A stretch of 64,000 nucleotides of DNA, from contig NZ_CP034783.1 in the NCBI RefSeq assembly GCF_006094435.1, positions 1,515,001 through 1,579,000 of the forward strand, written 5' to 3'. Made by a program: the position numbers and the translations under genes. This document shows, piece by piece, positions 44,575 through 52,627 of the stretch. Origin of the DNA: Pseudomonas sp. MPC6 (GTDB lineage Bacteria > Pseudomonadota > Gammaproteobacteria > Pseudomonadales > Pseudomonadaceae). Within the stretch, counting starts at the first letter, position 1. Each line of letters begins with the position of its first letter. Below the pieces are notes generated by a model that was not told the origin of the DNA, did not search any database, and was given only the letters and a program-made list of their open reading frames with translations.

Positions 44575-45966
44575 ATGGAATTGAGAATCGATCGACAGGC
44601 CTTGGTGCCGCTCGTCCAGCAGATCGCCGATGCGCTGGCGGGCTGGCTCCGTCAAAGCGAGGTCTTGCCGGGCACGCGTTTACCATCCGCGCGGCAAATT
44701 GCGCGGGATAATCTGCTCAGTCAGTCCAGTGTCGTCGAGGCGTGTGAGCGCCTGGTCGCTGAAGGAGTGCTGGCGTCGCGTCAGGGCGGCGGCTTTTATG
44801 TCGCCGACCCGGCCTTGGCTGCTCGCCGGCAACGGGATTACCCCTGGTTCGAAGGCGCGGCGGTAAAGCACGATGGCGTCCTGGGTGAACTGAAGCTGGG
44901 TTGTGGTGGATTGCCCGTAAGCTGGCGCGAGACGGACGACCTGGGTTACGCGATCCGTCAGGTCAGTCGCACCGACATGGCGGGCCTGTTCAACTACGGC
45001 ACCCCGCTGGGTCTGCCAGCCCTGCGCCAACAAATCCTCAAGCGCCTGCTACAACTGGATATCGCCGTGCAGGAGCGCCAAATCCTGACAACGGCGGGCG
45101 CCAGCCAGGGGCTGGATCTGATTGTGCGCACCTTGCTCAAGCCGGGGGAGTGCGTGGTGGTGGAAAGTCCCGGGTACTCGATGCTGTTCAAGTTGCTCAG
45201 ACTGCACGGCGTCAACATGATCGAGGTGCCGCGAACGCCGACCGGGCCCGATATCGAAGTGCTCGAGGCGCTACTCCGACAGTACCGGCCCCGCGCCTTG
45301 TTCATCAACAGTTCCTATCACAATCCAACGGGTAGCAGCATGACGCCGAAGGTCGCCCAGCGAGTTCTGCAACTGGCGAAAACCCACGGTGCGCTGGTCA
45401 TCGAAGATGACGTCTATGCGGATTTATCCAGCGGACCCGGTACGCGGCTCGCCGCGCTGGATACCGCGGACAACGTGATCTACGTCGGCAGTTTCTCCAA
45501 AACCCTCAGCAGTTCGTTGCGGGTCGGCTTTGTAGTAGCCGGCGCCGGGATTGTTTCGCAACTGGCCGAGGTCAAGATGATCAGCAGCATGGGCGCGTCA
45601 CGGTTTTGCGAGTCGGTGCTGGCTTGCCTGTTGGCCAGTGGTGCCTACCGCAAGCTGGTGCAGCGACAACGCCAGCGTTTGCACAGCGACCGGGTGGCCG
45701 CCTTGCAAATGCTCGAAGACGCTGAGTGGGAGGTCTTCGGCAAGCCCGCCGGGGGCTTGTTCATCTGGGCGCGCTCGCGGATGGCCGACTACGCTCAGGT
45801 GCGGGCCCAGGCACAGCGCTTCGGTGTCCTGCTGTCTTCAGCGACGGCCTTCAGCCCCACCGGCGAGCCCGGTGACTGGCAACGTATCAACGTGGCCTAT
45901 GCCGCTGACCCGCGAGCCCGGGCGTTTTTTCAAGCCACCACTGTGGATCGACCTCAAGCGTTCTGA
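44575..45966 (+). CDS. MocR-type (GntR/aminotransferase fusion) transcriptional regulator
   Basis: The 463-residue protein fuses a GntR-type winged helix (residues 1-75: LPGTRLPSARQIARDNLLSQSSVVEACERLVAEGVL) to a fold-type I aminotransferase domain (about 110-460) with a PLP lysine at Lys309 (GSFSKTLSSSLRVG) and the NSSYHNPTGSS block. MocR proteins such as PdxR, GabR and TauR use PLP as sensor. Its target cannot be read from the context. ATG at 44575 is preferred; a TTG at 44569 is closer to the GGAG site. Confidence 0.88.
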   Translation: MELRIDRQALVPLVQQIADALAGWLRQSEVLPGTRLPSARQIARDNLLSQSSVVEACERLVAEGVLASRQGGGFYVADPALAARRQRDYPWFEGAAVKHDGVLGELKLGCGGLPVSWRETDDLGYAIRQVSRTDMAGLFNYGTPLGLPALRQQILKRLLQLDIAVQERQILTTAGASQGLDLIVRTLLKPGECVVVESPGYSMLFKLLRLHGVNMIEVPRTPTGPDIEVLEALLRQYRPRALFINSSYHNPTGSSMTPKVAQRVLQLAKTHGALVIEDDVYADLSSGPGTRLAALDTADNVIYVGSFSKTLSSSLRVGFVVAGAGIVSQLAEVKMISSMGASRFCESVLACLLASGAYRKLVQRQRQRLHSDRVAALQMLEDAEWEVFGKPAGGLFIWARSRMADYAQVRAQAQRFGVLLSSATAFSPTGEPGDWQRINVAYAADPRARAFFQATTVDRPQAF

Positions 45967-46074
45967 AAACGACGTTGACGTAGCTTTTTGCCATTATTCC
46001 GACACCACAGACTTGTGTTGATACAGACCCGTTGCGACTCTGCGTCAACAGACTCTATCAGGGAACCCAGTGCA

Positions 46075-48039
46075 ATGATTTCGGGCGTGAAAGGACGTTT
46101 TGCCAACCTCGGCATGGCAAAAAAACTGGGTGTCGGGTTTGTACTCGTACTGTTGTTGACCGCCGTGGTGGCGGCCATCGGCGTAGGGGCGCTGCAGACT
46201 ATCAGCCAGCGCTTCGACGGGCTCACGCACATGTCGTCGCTCAACAGCGGTCTGCTCAAGGTGCGACTGCTTGAGCAGGAGTACGCGTTGCACGGCAACC
46301 CGAAAACCGCCGACGCCCTGCACAAGGGCGTGGACGACCTGATCGCCCTGGCGACCGAACTCAAGCTCCGGTCCGCGGCCAACGTGCCGGTGATGAATGA
46401 TGTCGAGCAATCCCTGGGCGCCTATCGCAAGGCCTTTGACGAGTTCGTCTCGCTCAGCCAGGCCAAGGACCTGGCGCTGGAAATGGCCAGTTGGTCGGTG
46501 TCCAGCGTGGCCAATAACCTCGATGTGCTGCAGGCCGGGTTGGCCGATGACGGCGCCTATACCTTGAAAGAGTCCGCAGGCAAGGACGGCGCGCAGTTCA
46601 TCGAGCAAGCCAGTCAGGTCAGCCAGGTGTCGCGGCTGATGTTGCAGGCCATGAACGAAGCGCGCGTGCGCCTGGACCAGAGTCGCAAGGGCGACGACAG
46701 CGTGGCGCAGGGCAAGATCGAGCAGGCCGACCAGGCGCTGGCCCAGGCCGAGCAGCTGAAAACCACGGTCAAGGATGAGGGCTACCAGACGGTGCTCAAT
46801 GAAGTGGCCGGCCACATCGGCAGTTTCAGCGAAAAACTCGCTGAATACACTGGCCTGCTGGCCCAGGAAAAAACCGTCTACGAGCAACTGCATCAGCGCG
46901 CCGCGCAGGTGGTGGCGCGGGTGGATCAGGCCTATGTCACCGAAGACCGGTCGATGCAGGGCGAGCTGAAAAAGAATTCGTGGCTGATCATCGGCTCCTC
47001 CGCGCTGGCCTTGCTGGTCGGGCTGATTGCGGCATGGGTGATGACCCGGTTGATCGTGGCACCGTTGCGCAGTGTGATCCGTGTCGCGCAACAGATCGCC
47101 GCTGGCGATTTGAGCGTGACGGTTGAAGTGGCCCGTCGTGACGAGATCGGTCAACTGATGCAGGCCATGCAGCAGATGGGGGCCGGGCTCAGCAGTATTG
47201 TCAGCGGTTTGCAGGCCGGCATCGAGCAATTGGCCAGTTCGGCGCAATCACTGTCGGCGGTGACCGAGCAGACCAATCTGGAAGTCAGTAGCCAGAAGGA
47301 AGAAACCGAGCAGGTCGCTACCGCGATGAATCAGATGGCCGCGACCGTGCACGACGTTGCGCGTAACGCGGAAGAGGCCGCTCAGGCGGCGCAGACCGCG
47401 GACGACAAGGTTGAAAGCGGTCAGCAGGTGGTGCGTCAGAGCATGGTCCGGATCGAGCAACTGGCAGATTCTGCGACCTCGGCCAGTTCGAGCATCGAAA
47501 GCTTGAGTGCGCAAATCCAGAACATCGGCATGGTGCTCGGTGTCATCAAGAGCGTGGCCGAGCAAACCAACCTGTTGGCGCTCAACGCCGCCATCGAAGC
47601 GGCGCGGGCCGGCGAGCAGGGCCGGGGCTTTGCGGTGGTGGCCGATGAAGTGCGGGCATTGGCCAAACGGACCCAGCAATCGACCGAGGAGATCGAGCGA
47701 CTGGTCAGCGCCTTGCGTTCGGCGGCGCACTCGTCGGTACAGCAGATTCAGAATAGTGGTGAGCTGGTGAAGCTGGCGGTCAGCGATGCGCTACAGACTG
47801 AGAGTGCGCTGGGCAGTATTGCCGCGGCGGTATCGTTGATTCAGCAGATGAACCAGCAGATCGCGGCGGCTGCCGAGCAGCAGAGCTCGGTGGCCGAGGA
47901 GATCAATCGCAGTGTGACGAGTATTCGCGCCAGTGCGGATCAGTCTTCGTTGGCGATGCAGGGTAATGCGGCGTCCAGTATTGAGTTGGCGCAGTTGGGT
48001 GTTGAGTTGAAGGGGATGGTTGGGCATTTTCGGCTTTGA
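46075..48039 (+). CDS. Methyl-accepting chemotaxis protein
   Basis: The 654-residue receptor has a membrane segment near 17-38, a periplasmic all-helical domain of about 245 residues, a second segment near 300-320 ([20 protein letters not shown]), HAMP (about 320-375) and the long signalling hairpin with tip [20 protein letters not shown] and methylation-region glutamines. The size and helical nature of the sensor fit a bimodular helical (HBM) domain as in McpS-type receptors for organic acids. The ligand is not known. A repeat-rich gap follows. Confidence 0.88.
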   Translation: MISGVKGRFANLGMAKKLGVGFVLVLLLTAVVAAIGVGALQTISQRFDGLTHMSSLNSGLLKVRLLEQEYALHGNPKTADALHKGVDDLIALATELKLRSAANVPVMNDVEQSLGAYRKAFDEFVSLSQAKDLALEMASWSVSSVANNLDVLQAGLADDGAYTLKESAGKDGAQFIEQASQVSQVSRLMLQAMNEARVRLDQSRKGDDSVAQGKIEQADQALAQAEQLKTTVKDEGYQTVLNEVAGHIGSFSEKLAEYTGLLAQEKTVYEQLHQRAAQVVARVDQAYVTEDRSMQGELKKNSWLIIGSSALALLVGLIAAWVMTRLIVAPLRSVIRVAQQIAAGDLSVTVEVARRDEIGQLMQAMQQMGAGLSSIVSGLQAGIEQLASSAQSLSAVTEQTNLEVSSQKEETEQVATAMNQMAATVHDVARNAEEAAQAAQTADDKVESGQQVVRQSMVRIEQLADSATSASSSIESLSAQIQNIGMVLGVIKSVAEQTNLLALNAAIEAARAGEQGRGFAVVADEVRALAKRTQQSTEEIERLVSALRSAAHSSVQQIQNSGELVKLAVSDALQTESALGSIAAAVSLIQQMNQQIAAAAEQQSSVAEEINRSVTSIRASADQSSLAMQGNAASSIELAQLGVELKGMVGHFRL

Positions 48040-48660
48040 TGTGGGCTTTTGGACTTGGCGGCCTTCGGGCCGACCAGGTTCTTGGTGGTTGTGTACATAT
48101 CCGTTGTTGCGGTAACGGCCGCCTATGGTTTCGCTCTTACAGCGAGTCCCTTTTGGCAAACGCCCCAAAAGGAACCAAAAGGTCTCGCCCCGGCGTCCGG
48201 CCCCTCGCTAAGGCTCGGCGTTCCTTCGCTCCGGTGTCCATCCGGGGACACTGCCCTCCGGTCTGCTTCGCGACGACCTACATGCAGCGTGTTCGACTGC
48301 GTCGAACGGCGCTACGCGCCACTCCCCGGATGAACACCTCCACTCAGCCTCCCGAAGGGGCGGGTGGATCAAGATCAAGCGCTGCAGGCGAGCTAACGCT
48401 CGGCCTGATGAGTGGTGATAAGCGCCGGTGTACGCCGATCCTTTGTAGGAGCTGGCTTGCCAGCGAAGACGTCCTGCCAGCCAACCAATCTCTCTCGGAT
48501 GTACGCTGACCCAAGGTAGGAGCTGCCGAAGGCTGCGATCTTTTGACCCTGATCCTGCCGGCCCGACAGCCGACCTGATTCTACGGATACACCCGGCCCT
48601 TGTAGGAGCTGGCTTGCCAGCGAAGGCGGCCTGACAGTCAGCTATTCTTTACGGGATGTA
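48040..48660. repeat. Repeat-rich intergenic region
   Basis: No credible gene. It holds a complex GC-rich block at about 48080-48220 (GTACATATCCGTTG; GGTTTCGCTCTTACAGCGAG, CTTTTGGCAAACGCCCCAAAAG with mirror-like arms) that resembles a repeat I recall from other fluorescens-group genomes; two single REP copies (TGTAGGAGCTGGCTTGCCAGC at about 48446-48470 and 48601-48627); and a GATCGCAG-class repeat (about 48516-48546). Frames across it are short and unlike neighbouring coding sequence. Confidence 0.7.
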
Positions 48661-48679
48661 CTCACCGATTATCCCACCC

Positions 48680-48718
48680 AAAAAAAAGCCACCTGTTCGG
48701 TGGCTCTTCTACTTTTTT
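48680..48718 (-). terminator. Terminator of the 48726-49484 gene
   Basis: On the minus strand the stem GCCACC / GGTGGC is followed by eight T, directly after the stop of the upstream gene. On the plus strand the stem is followed by TCTTCTACTTTTTT, weaker. Confidence 0.85.
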
Positions 48719-48725
48719 GCCCTGA

Positions 48726-49484
48726 TCAGTCGTAAATCACTTTCTTCTTCCAGTCCGCATCCGCCTCGACGTCCTTGAGGCCTTCGGTCAGCTGGTTCAC
48801 TTCGCCTTCAGCCGGCGCGGTGTTATCCATGACCTGGGCGTTGACCCGGGCCAGGAGTTTTTCCAGATGCTCCAGTTGTTCGGCGTAGAGCTTGGGGTCC
48901 TGCTGTTTGCGCAGGTACTGCACGCCGCGTTCGAACGCCAGGCGGGCTTGCCCGGGCTGGTTCTCCTGCAGGGAGCGCTGGCCGAGGTTGTTGAAGAATT
49001 CGATGTGCAGCAGGACCAGGAGATGGCGGACTTCGCGGATCCAGGTCTTGGCCTCGTTGGTCGGCAGGAAGCCATCATGTGCGGCGCGGGTGATCTGGCC
49101 GTGCAAGGCTTCAAGCAGGAAACGTACGTCCTTGGCTTTGGCTTCGGTCTGGATCGGTGCCGGCGGGTTGTTGACCGGGATCGATTCGCCCTGGGCGATC
49201 AGCGCATCCAGTTCGGCGATCCGTTCCTTCATCGTGGCGTTGGATTTTTCCAGATTGAGCAGGCGCTGGCAGACGTTCAGCTCCAGGCGGGTCAACAGCA
49301 ACTTGAGTGCCGGTGTCATCAACTGACCGGGAAAAGTCTCGGTGATTTCGCCACAGCGACGCAGGCGATCGTTCAGCTCGATCCGGGTCCGGGCCTTTGC
49401 CAGCTTGCTGTTTTCCACCACATGGTTCATGTAGCCAATGGCGATCAATAGTGCGATCCCGGCTACGACTAGCAGGGTGATCAT
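48726..49484 (-). CDS. Membrane-anchored hypothetical protein
   Basis: A 252-residue protein with one N-terminal membrane segment (ITLLVVAGIALLIAIGYMNHVV, residues 2-23) and a long soluble part that looks helical throughout (ELNVCQRLLNLEKSNATMKERIAELDALI; YLRKQQDPKLYAEQLEHLEKLLARVNAQV). It could be a coiled-coil or TPR-like scaffold facing the cytoplasm. I do not know the family. The start is uncertain: ATG at 49484, or GTG at 49496 without a ribosome site. A triplicate octamer repeat lies just upstream. Confidence 0.7.
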   Translation of the reverse strand: MITLLVVAGIALLIAIGYMNHVVENSKLAKARTRIELNDRLRRCGEITETFPGQLMTPALKLLLTRLELNVCQRLLNLEKSNATMKERIAELDALIAQGESIPVNNPPAPIQTEAKAKDVRFLLEALHGQITRAAHDGFLPTNEAKTWIREVRHLLVLLHIEFFNNLGQRSLQENQPGQARLAFERGVQYLRKQQDPKLYAEQLEHLEKLLARVNAQVMDNTAPAEGEVNQLTEGLKDVEADADWKKKVIYD

Positions 49485-49508
49485 GAGTGGAGTCACCGGT
49501 AAGACCTC

Positions 49509-49532
49509 TTTATGGGTTTATGGGTTTATGGG
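49509..49532. repeat. Three tandem copies of TTTATGGG
   Basis: An exact 8-bp unit repeated three times, 25-48 bp upstream of the start of the membrane-anchored gene on the minus strand, where it reads CCCATAAA. Copy number may vary by slippage, so promoter spacing may vary between strains. Confidence 0.85.
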
Positions 49533-49801
49533 TTCGCGTGCGAATGTAGTGGTTTGGCAGGGGAGCCGGCCAGGACCGCCAGGCGGAATGAATGGCTATC
49601 CTTATGCGGTATCGGCCGCGGCCCTGATTACTATAAGTAATAGTCGTGAGGGAGGCATATTGCCATCACTCAGGGCGTGGATGACTATAACGCTTTGCCG
49701 GGCGTCAGAATATAGACGTCAATCGCCGGGCGCAGGAAAACCCGGAACGGTGTCCTAAAGCAGGGCGAAGTCATTGATTTAAATAAATTTATATCAGGGG
49801 G
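49533..49801. other. Gap without a recognised gene
   Basis: About 270 bases between the octamer repeat and the tRNA promoter. Frames here lack coding character; an AT-rich stretch (TTTAAATAAATTTATATC near 49778) just upstream of the tRNA promoter is an UP-element candidate. Confidence 0.4.
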
Positions 49802-49830
49802 TTGACGACCCCTCAATCCATCCATAGAAT
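49802..49830 (+). promoter_or_regulatory. Sigma-70 promoter of the tRNA operon with GC-rich discriminator
   Basis: TTGACG (49802-49807), a 17-bp spacer and TAGAAT (49825-49830) are close to consensus. GCGCGCC follows directly, the GC-rich discriminator of promoters under (p)ppGpp control. AT-rich sequence before the -35 could act as an UP element. Confidence 0.85.
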
Positions 49831-49892
49831 GCGCGCCACTTACAGCGTAAAGCACACAGCGAAACGCGGTAGGAAGTGAATGTTGTATGTGT

Positions 49893-49968
49893 GTCCCCTT
49901 CGTCTAGTGGCCTAGGACACCGCCCTTTCACGGCGGTAACAGGGGTTCGAGTCCCCTAGGGGACGCCA
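49893..49968 (+). tRNA. tRNA-Glu (anticodon TTC), copy 1
   Basis: A 76-base tRNA with acceptor stem GTCCCCT/AGGGGAC, anticodon stem CCGCC/GGCGG, loop CTTTCAC (anticodon TTC, 49927-49929), T arm with GTTCGAGTC and an encoded CCA. It starts the first Glu-Gly pair. Confidence 0.97.
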
Positions 49969-49970
49969 AT

Positions 49971-50046
<76 letters not shown>

Positions 50047-50150
50047 TTTTTAAACAGCGTTGCTTTCGGGCAGGGCTGAGTGAAACCAGAACCAAGTCTT
50101 CGGATGCGGGGCTGGGCACCGAAACACACACCATGTGTTCCGGGCAGCGT

Positions 50151-50226
50151 GTCCCCTTCGTCTAGTGGCCTAGGACACCGCCCTTTCACGGCGGTAACAG
50201 GGGTTCGAGTCCCCTAGGGGACGCCA
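50151..50226 (+). tRNA. tRNA-Glu (anticodon TTC), copy 2
   Basis: The sequence is identical to the copy at 49893, including the encoded CCA and the TGT just before it. It opens the second Glu-Gly pair, 104 bases after the end of the first pair. Confidence 0.97.
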
Positions 50227-50228
50227 AT

Positions 50229-50304
<76 letters not shown>

Positions 50305-50311
50305 TTTTCAC

Positions 50312-50341
50312 AAAAACGCCGCTCATTGAGCGGCGTTTTTG
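50312..50341 (+). terminator. Terminator of the tRNA operon
   Basis: AAAAACGCCGCTCA, short loop, TGAGCGGCGTTTTT: a strong stem and T-run eight bases after the last tRNA. Confidence 0.92.
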
Positions 50342-50370
50342 TTTGTGCGCGATGTGTCTCCGCGACAATA

Positions 50371-50405
50371 AAAAAGGCCCGCCAGTCAGACTGTGCGGGC
50401 CTTTT
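50371..50405 (-). terminator. Terminator after the lysE-family gene
   Basis: AAAAAGGCCCGCCAG ... CTGTGCGGGCCTTTT; on the minus strand the stem ends in five T, 16 bp after the stop of the LysE-type gene. Confidence 0.9.
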
Positions 50406-50420
50406 GCATGTGCGGCGTTT

Positions 50421-51059
50421 TTACATCGACAAAATCAAACGGCCGGCGAACAAAATCAGAATCACCCCCATCGTCCGCTCGAACCAGTGCCCCATGCGCA
50501 TGAACAGCAATCGCACCCGGGCGCTGGAAAAAAACAGTGCAACGATGACAAACCACAGTGCATTCACGAAACACATCCAGACCCCATACAACGCCTGAAC
50601 CTTGAGCGGTGTCGTGGCGCTGATGAGGCTGGTGAAGATCGCCAGGAAAAACAACGTAGCCTTGGGGTTGGTGGCGTTGGTCAGGAAACCTGTGGTGAAC
50701 GCCTTGAGCAGTGTTTGCTCTGCCATCGGTTGGTCCGCACCTTTGTCGCCTTCCAGTACGGTCTTGGGTTTGCTGCGCACCAGGCTGACGCCGAGGTACA
50801 GAATGTAGACACCGCCCACCACCTTGGCCACCGTCAACAGCCAGGGGGTGGTGTGCATCAGTGCGCCGACGCCGAGCAGGGTGTAAAGCACATGCACGGA
50901 AATACCCGCACCGATGCCCAGCGCCGTACAAATCCCCACCAAGCGTCCGAATCGCACACTTTGCCGTATGGTGACCGCGAAGTCCGGTCCGGGTGCGACC
51001 ACGGCGAGGAAGTGGATGGTCGCCAGCGCCAGAAATTCGCCCAGGTAATTCGAAAGCAT
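50421..51059 (-). CDS. LysE family amino-acid exporter
   Basis: A 212-residue inner-membrane protein of the LysE/RhtB family, which exports amino acids and their analogues. It has the signature FLAVVAPGPDFAVTIRQSVRFGR (near 17-39), about six helices, and GVGALMHTTPWLLTVAKVVGGVYILYLG. The ATG follows TGGAG and lies two bases after the stop of the oxygenase gene, so the two are surely co-transcribed. Likely cargo is therefore the oxygenase product, or the same amino acid; this is inference. Confidence 0.85.
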   Translation of the reverse strand: MLSNYLGEFLALATIHFLAVVAPGPDFAVTIRQSVRFGRLVGICTALGIGAGISVHVLYTLLGVGALMHTTPWLLTVAKVVGGVYILYLGVSLVRSKPKTVLEGDKGADQPMAEQTLLKAFTTGFLTNATNPKATLFFLAIFTSLISATTPLKVQALYGVWMCFVNALWFVIVALFFSSARVRLLFMRMGHWFERTMGVILILFAGRLILSM

Positions 51060-51060
51060 C

Positions 51061-51831
51061 TCAACTCCAGAAAGTAAGGGGTGAAGCATTGCCGCGATAG
51101 CCGACAAAGAAGGAAAGGCTCAAGCGCGGGTCGGCCACACCGGGCGTCACCGAGTGCATGCGGCGCGAGTTGAACATGATGAAGTCACCGGGCTCAGGGC
51201 GAATCTCCAGAGTCGCAGGGCCGAGCAGGGTCGGGTCGATGCCGTAGCTGTCGCCTCGCATCTCGTCGAATTGGTCCGGGGAAATGTCGTCGTTCCACAT
51301 CTGCAATGCGCCACCTGCGGTGGGCATGTTCAGGTAAACATTGCAGGCAAATTGCGCTTCCAGGCTTCTGGCCTGGTAACTGTCCGGGGCGTCCTTGGCG
51401 AATATGTCGTGGTGGGCGAGGAAGCACACGCCAGGCTTCACTACCCGTGACAACCCGACATACATCTTGCGCCCGTAAAGATTTTCCAGATGCGCCCCCG
51501 CTGGCCAGGATTCGTCGAGCATGCAGCGCAGAGTGTCGATCGGGGATGAGTAAGGCGCACAGCGGTTGCGCAACTCCGCGATGTTGCGGGTGGCGCGGGC
51601 GAAATAGTCCTCGATCAACAGTGGCTGGTTTTCCGCTTCATAAAACGCCATGCCGATGCGACCGATGCTGGGCGCGTTGATGTAGCCTTCGAAGCCGGGG
51701 GCGAGGATCTTGTCGCCAATCTGAATCGCCAGCGATCGGGGCAGCAAGCCTTTGAGGCGAATGGCGAGGACTTCTTCGTTGGCCAGTTTTTTTATGCACG
51801 TCTCATCGAGACGCTCGACGTCAAGCATCAT
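51061..51831 (-). CDS. Fe(II)/2-oxoglutarate-dependent oxygenase
   Basis: The 256-residue protein has the facial triad of this superfamily: His140-x-Asp142 (AHHDIF), distal His226 (RRMHSV) and Arg236 (DPRLSLSF) for 2-oxoglutarate. The core has YLNMPTAGGALQMWND and RPEPGDFIMFNSRRMHSV. Asp142 is retained, so it should be a hydroxylase or desaturase rather than a halogenase, where Gly or Ala replaces Asp. No signal peptide. Context (LysE exporter after 2 bp; AlaX editing protein upstream) points to a free amino-acid substrate, not proven. Confidence 0.8.
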   Translation of the reverse strand: MMLDVERLDETCIKKLANEEVLAIRLKGLLPRSLAIQIGDKILAPGFEGYINAPSIGRIGMAFYEAENQPLLIEDYFARATRNIAELRNRCAPYSSPIDTLRCMLDESWPAGAHLENLYGRKMYVGLSRVVKPGVCFLAHHDIFAKDAPDSYQARSLEAQFACNVYLNMPTAGGALQMWNDDISPDQFDEMRGDSYGIDPTLLGPATLEIRPEPGDFIMFNSRRMHSVTPGVADPRLSLSFFVGYRGNASPLTFWS

Positions 51832-51893
51832 GGTTCAAGGTCCATCTATCAGAGAGGCAACGGAGCCTGCGAGTGCGGGCTGCCCCGGCGTCA

Positions 51894-51917
51894 GGCGATG
51901 CCGGGTTCGGCATCGCC
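51894..51917 (-). promoter_or_regulatory. Stem-loop between alaX and the oxygenase gene
   Basis: GGCGATGCCG and CGGCATCGCC form a perfect 10-bp stem with a four-base loop, eight bases after the alaX stop. No T-run follows on the minus strand. It may protect the upstream message or attenuate read-through into the oxygenase and exporter genes. Confidence 0.65.
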
Positions 51918-51924
51918 AACATGC

Positions 51925-52551
51925 TCAGTTCACATCGTAATGAACCGACAGCGTTCCTTTCTTTTGCGAAACGGTGGTGATCGAGACCACGCCCAACTCC
52001 TTCAGGCTCCGAACATGGGTGCCGCCGCAACCGTAGGCGGGCAACTCACCGAAACCGATTTCCCTGGCACCTTCGCGCAATGACGTCAGGCGTGGCAGGT
52101 CGTGGGCGATCCACTGCTCGATGCCGTGCTGAACAATCCGGGCATCCACGTCCTGTGCCGAATCCTGCGGCTTGAACTGCACACGTCCTTCGCCCGGCCA
52201 GTGATGCGCCTTGATCGGCACCCAGCCCATGGCTTGAACAAAGTGACCGATCAGATGGCCGGCGGAGTGCATGCGCGTGTTGAACTGGCGACGCTGTTCG
52301 TCGACCCGAATCTGGGTCATGCCGAGTTTCACCTGGCGGTCGACGAAATGGATGATCCGTTCCGGATCCTGAACCACGCGCAGCACTTGGCTTTCACCAA
52401 TCCAGCCGGTGTCGAAGGGTTGTCCGCCACCCTGCGGATGAAACAGCGTGGCGCGCAGCACCACCGCGAATTCGTTCTCGCAGGGCGTGCAATCCAGCAC
52501 CTCCACGTTGGCCTTGAGATCATCACTATGGAAAAACAGGCGGAGCGTCAT
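51925..52551 (-). CDS. Alanyl-tRNA editing protein AlaX
   Basis: AlaX proteins are free-standing relatives of the editing domain of alanyl-tRNA synthetase; they hydrolyse wrongly charged tRNA (classically Ser-tRNA-Ala). The 208-residue protein has the HPQGGGQP loop (38-45), His95-x3-His99 (HSAGH) and Cys175-x3-His179 (CGGTH), the zinc and editing residues. Length fits the AlaX-M type with partial second domain. It starts the alaX-oxygenase-lysE unit, divergent from a LysR regulator, which suggests an editing role against a special amino acid. Confidence 0.9.
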   Translation of the reverse strand: MTLRLFFHSDDLKANVEVLDCTPCENEFAVVLRATLFHPQGGGQPFDTGWIGESQVLRVVQDPERIIHFVDRQVKLGMTQIRVDEQRRQFNTRMHSAGHLIGHFVQAMGWVPIKAHHWPGEGRVQFKPQDSAQDVDARIVQHGIEQWIAHDLPRLTSLREGAREIGFGELPAYGCGGTHVRSLKELGVVSITTVSQKKGTLSVHYDVN

Positions 52552-52627
52552 AGTCCATGACCTTATTGAAATTTCTATTTTTTATTATATGGAGGGCATA
52601 ATTGCGTGATAATCCGTTCAAATATCA
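52552..52627. promoter_or_regulatory. AT-rich divergent promoter region between alaX and lysR
   Basis: A 76-bp region, clearly AT-rich for this genome (ATTTCTATTTTTTATTATATGG), between two divergent genes. It must carry both promoters and probably the LysR operator; I could not fix a single LysR box (T-N11-A) with confidence. Confidence 0.55.

Noticed and set aside
48036..48509. Frames across the gap after the chemoreceptor gene
   Set aside because: They run through REPs and another repeat, are Arg/Pro/Ser-rich and have no ribosome sites.
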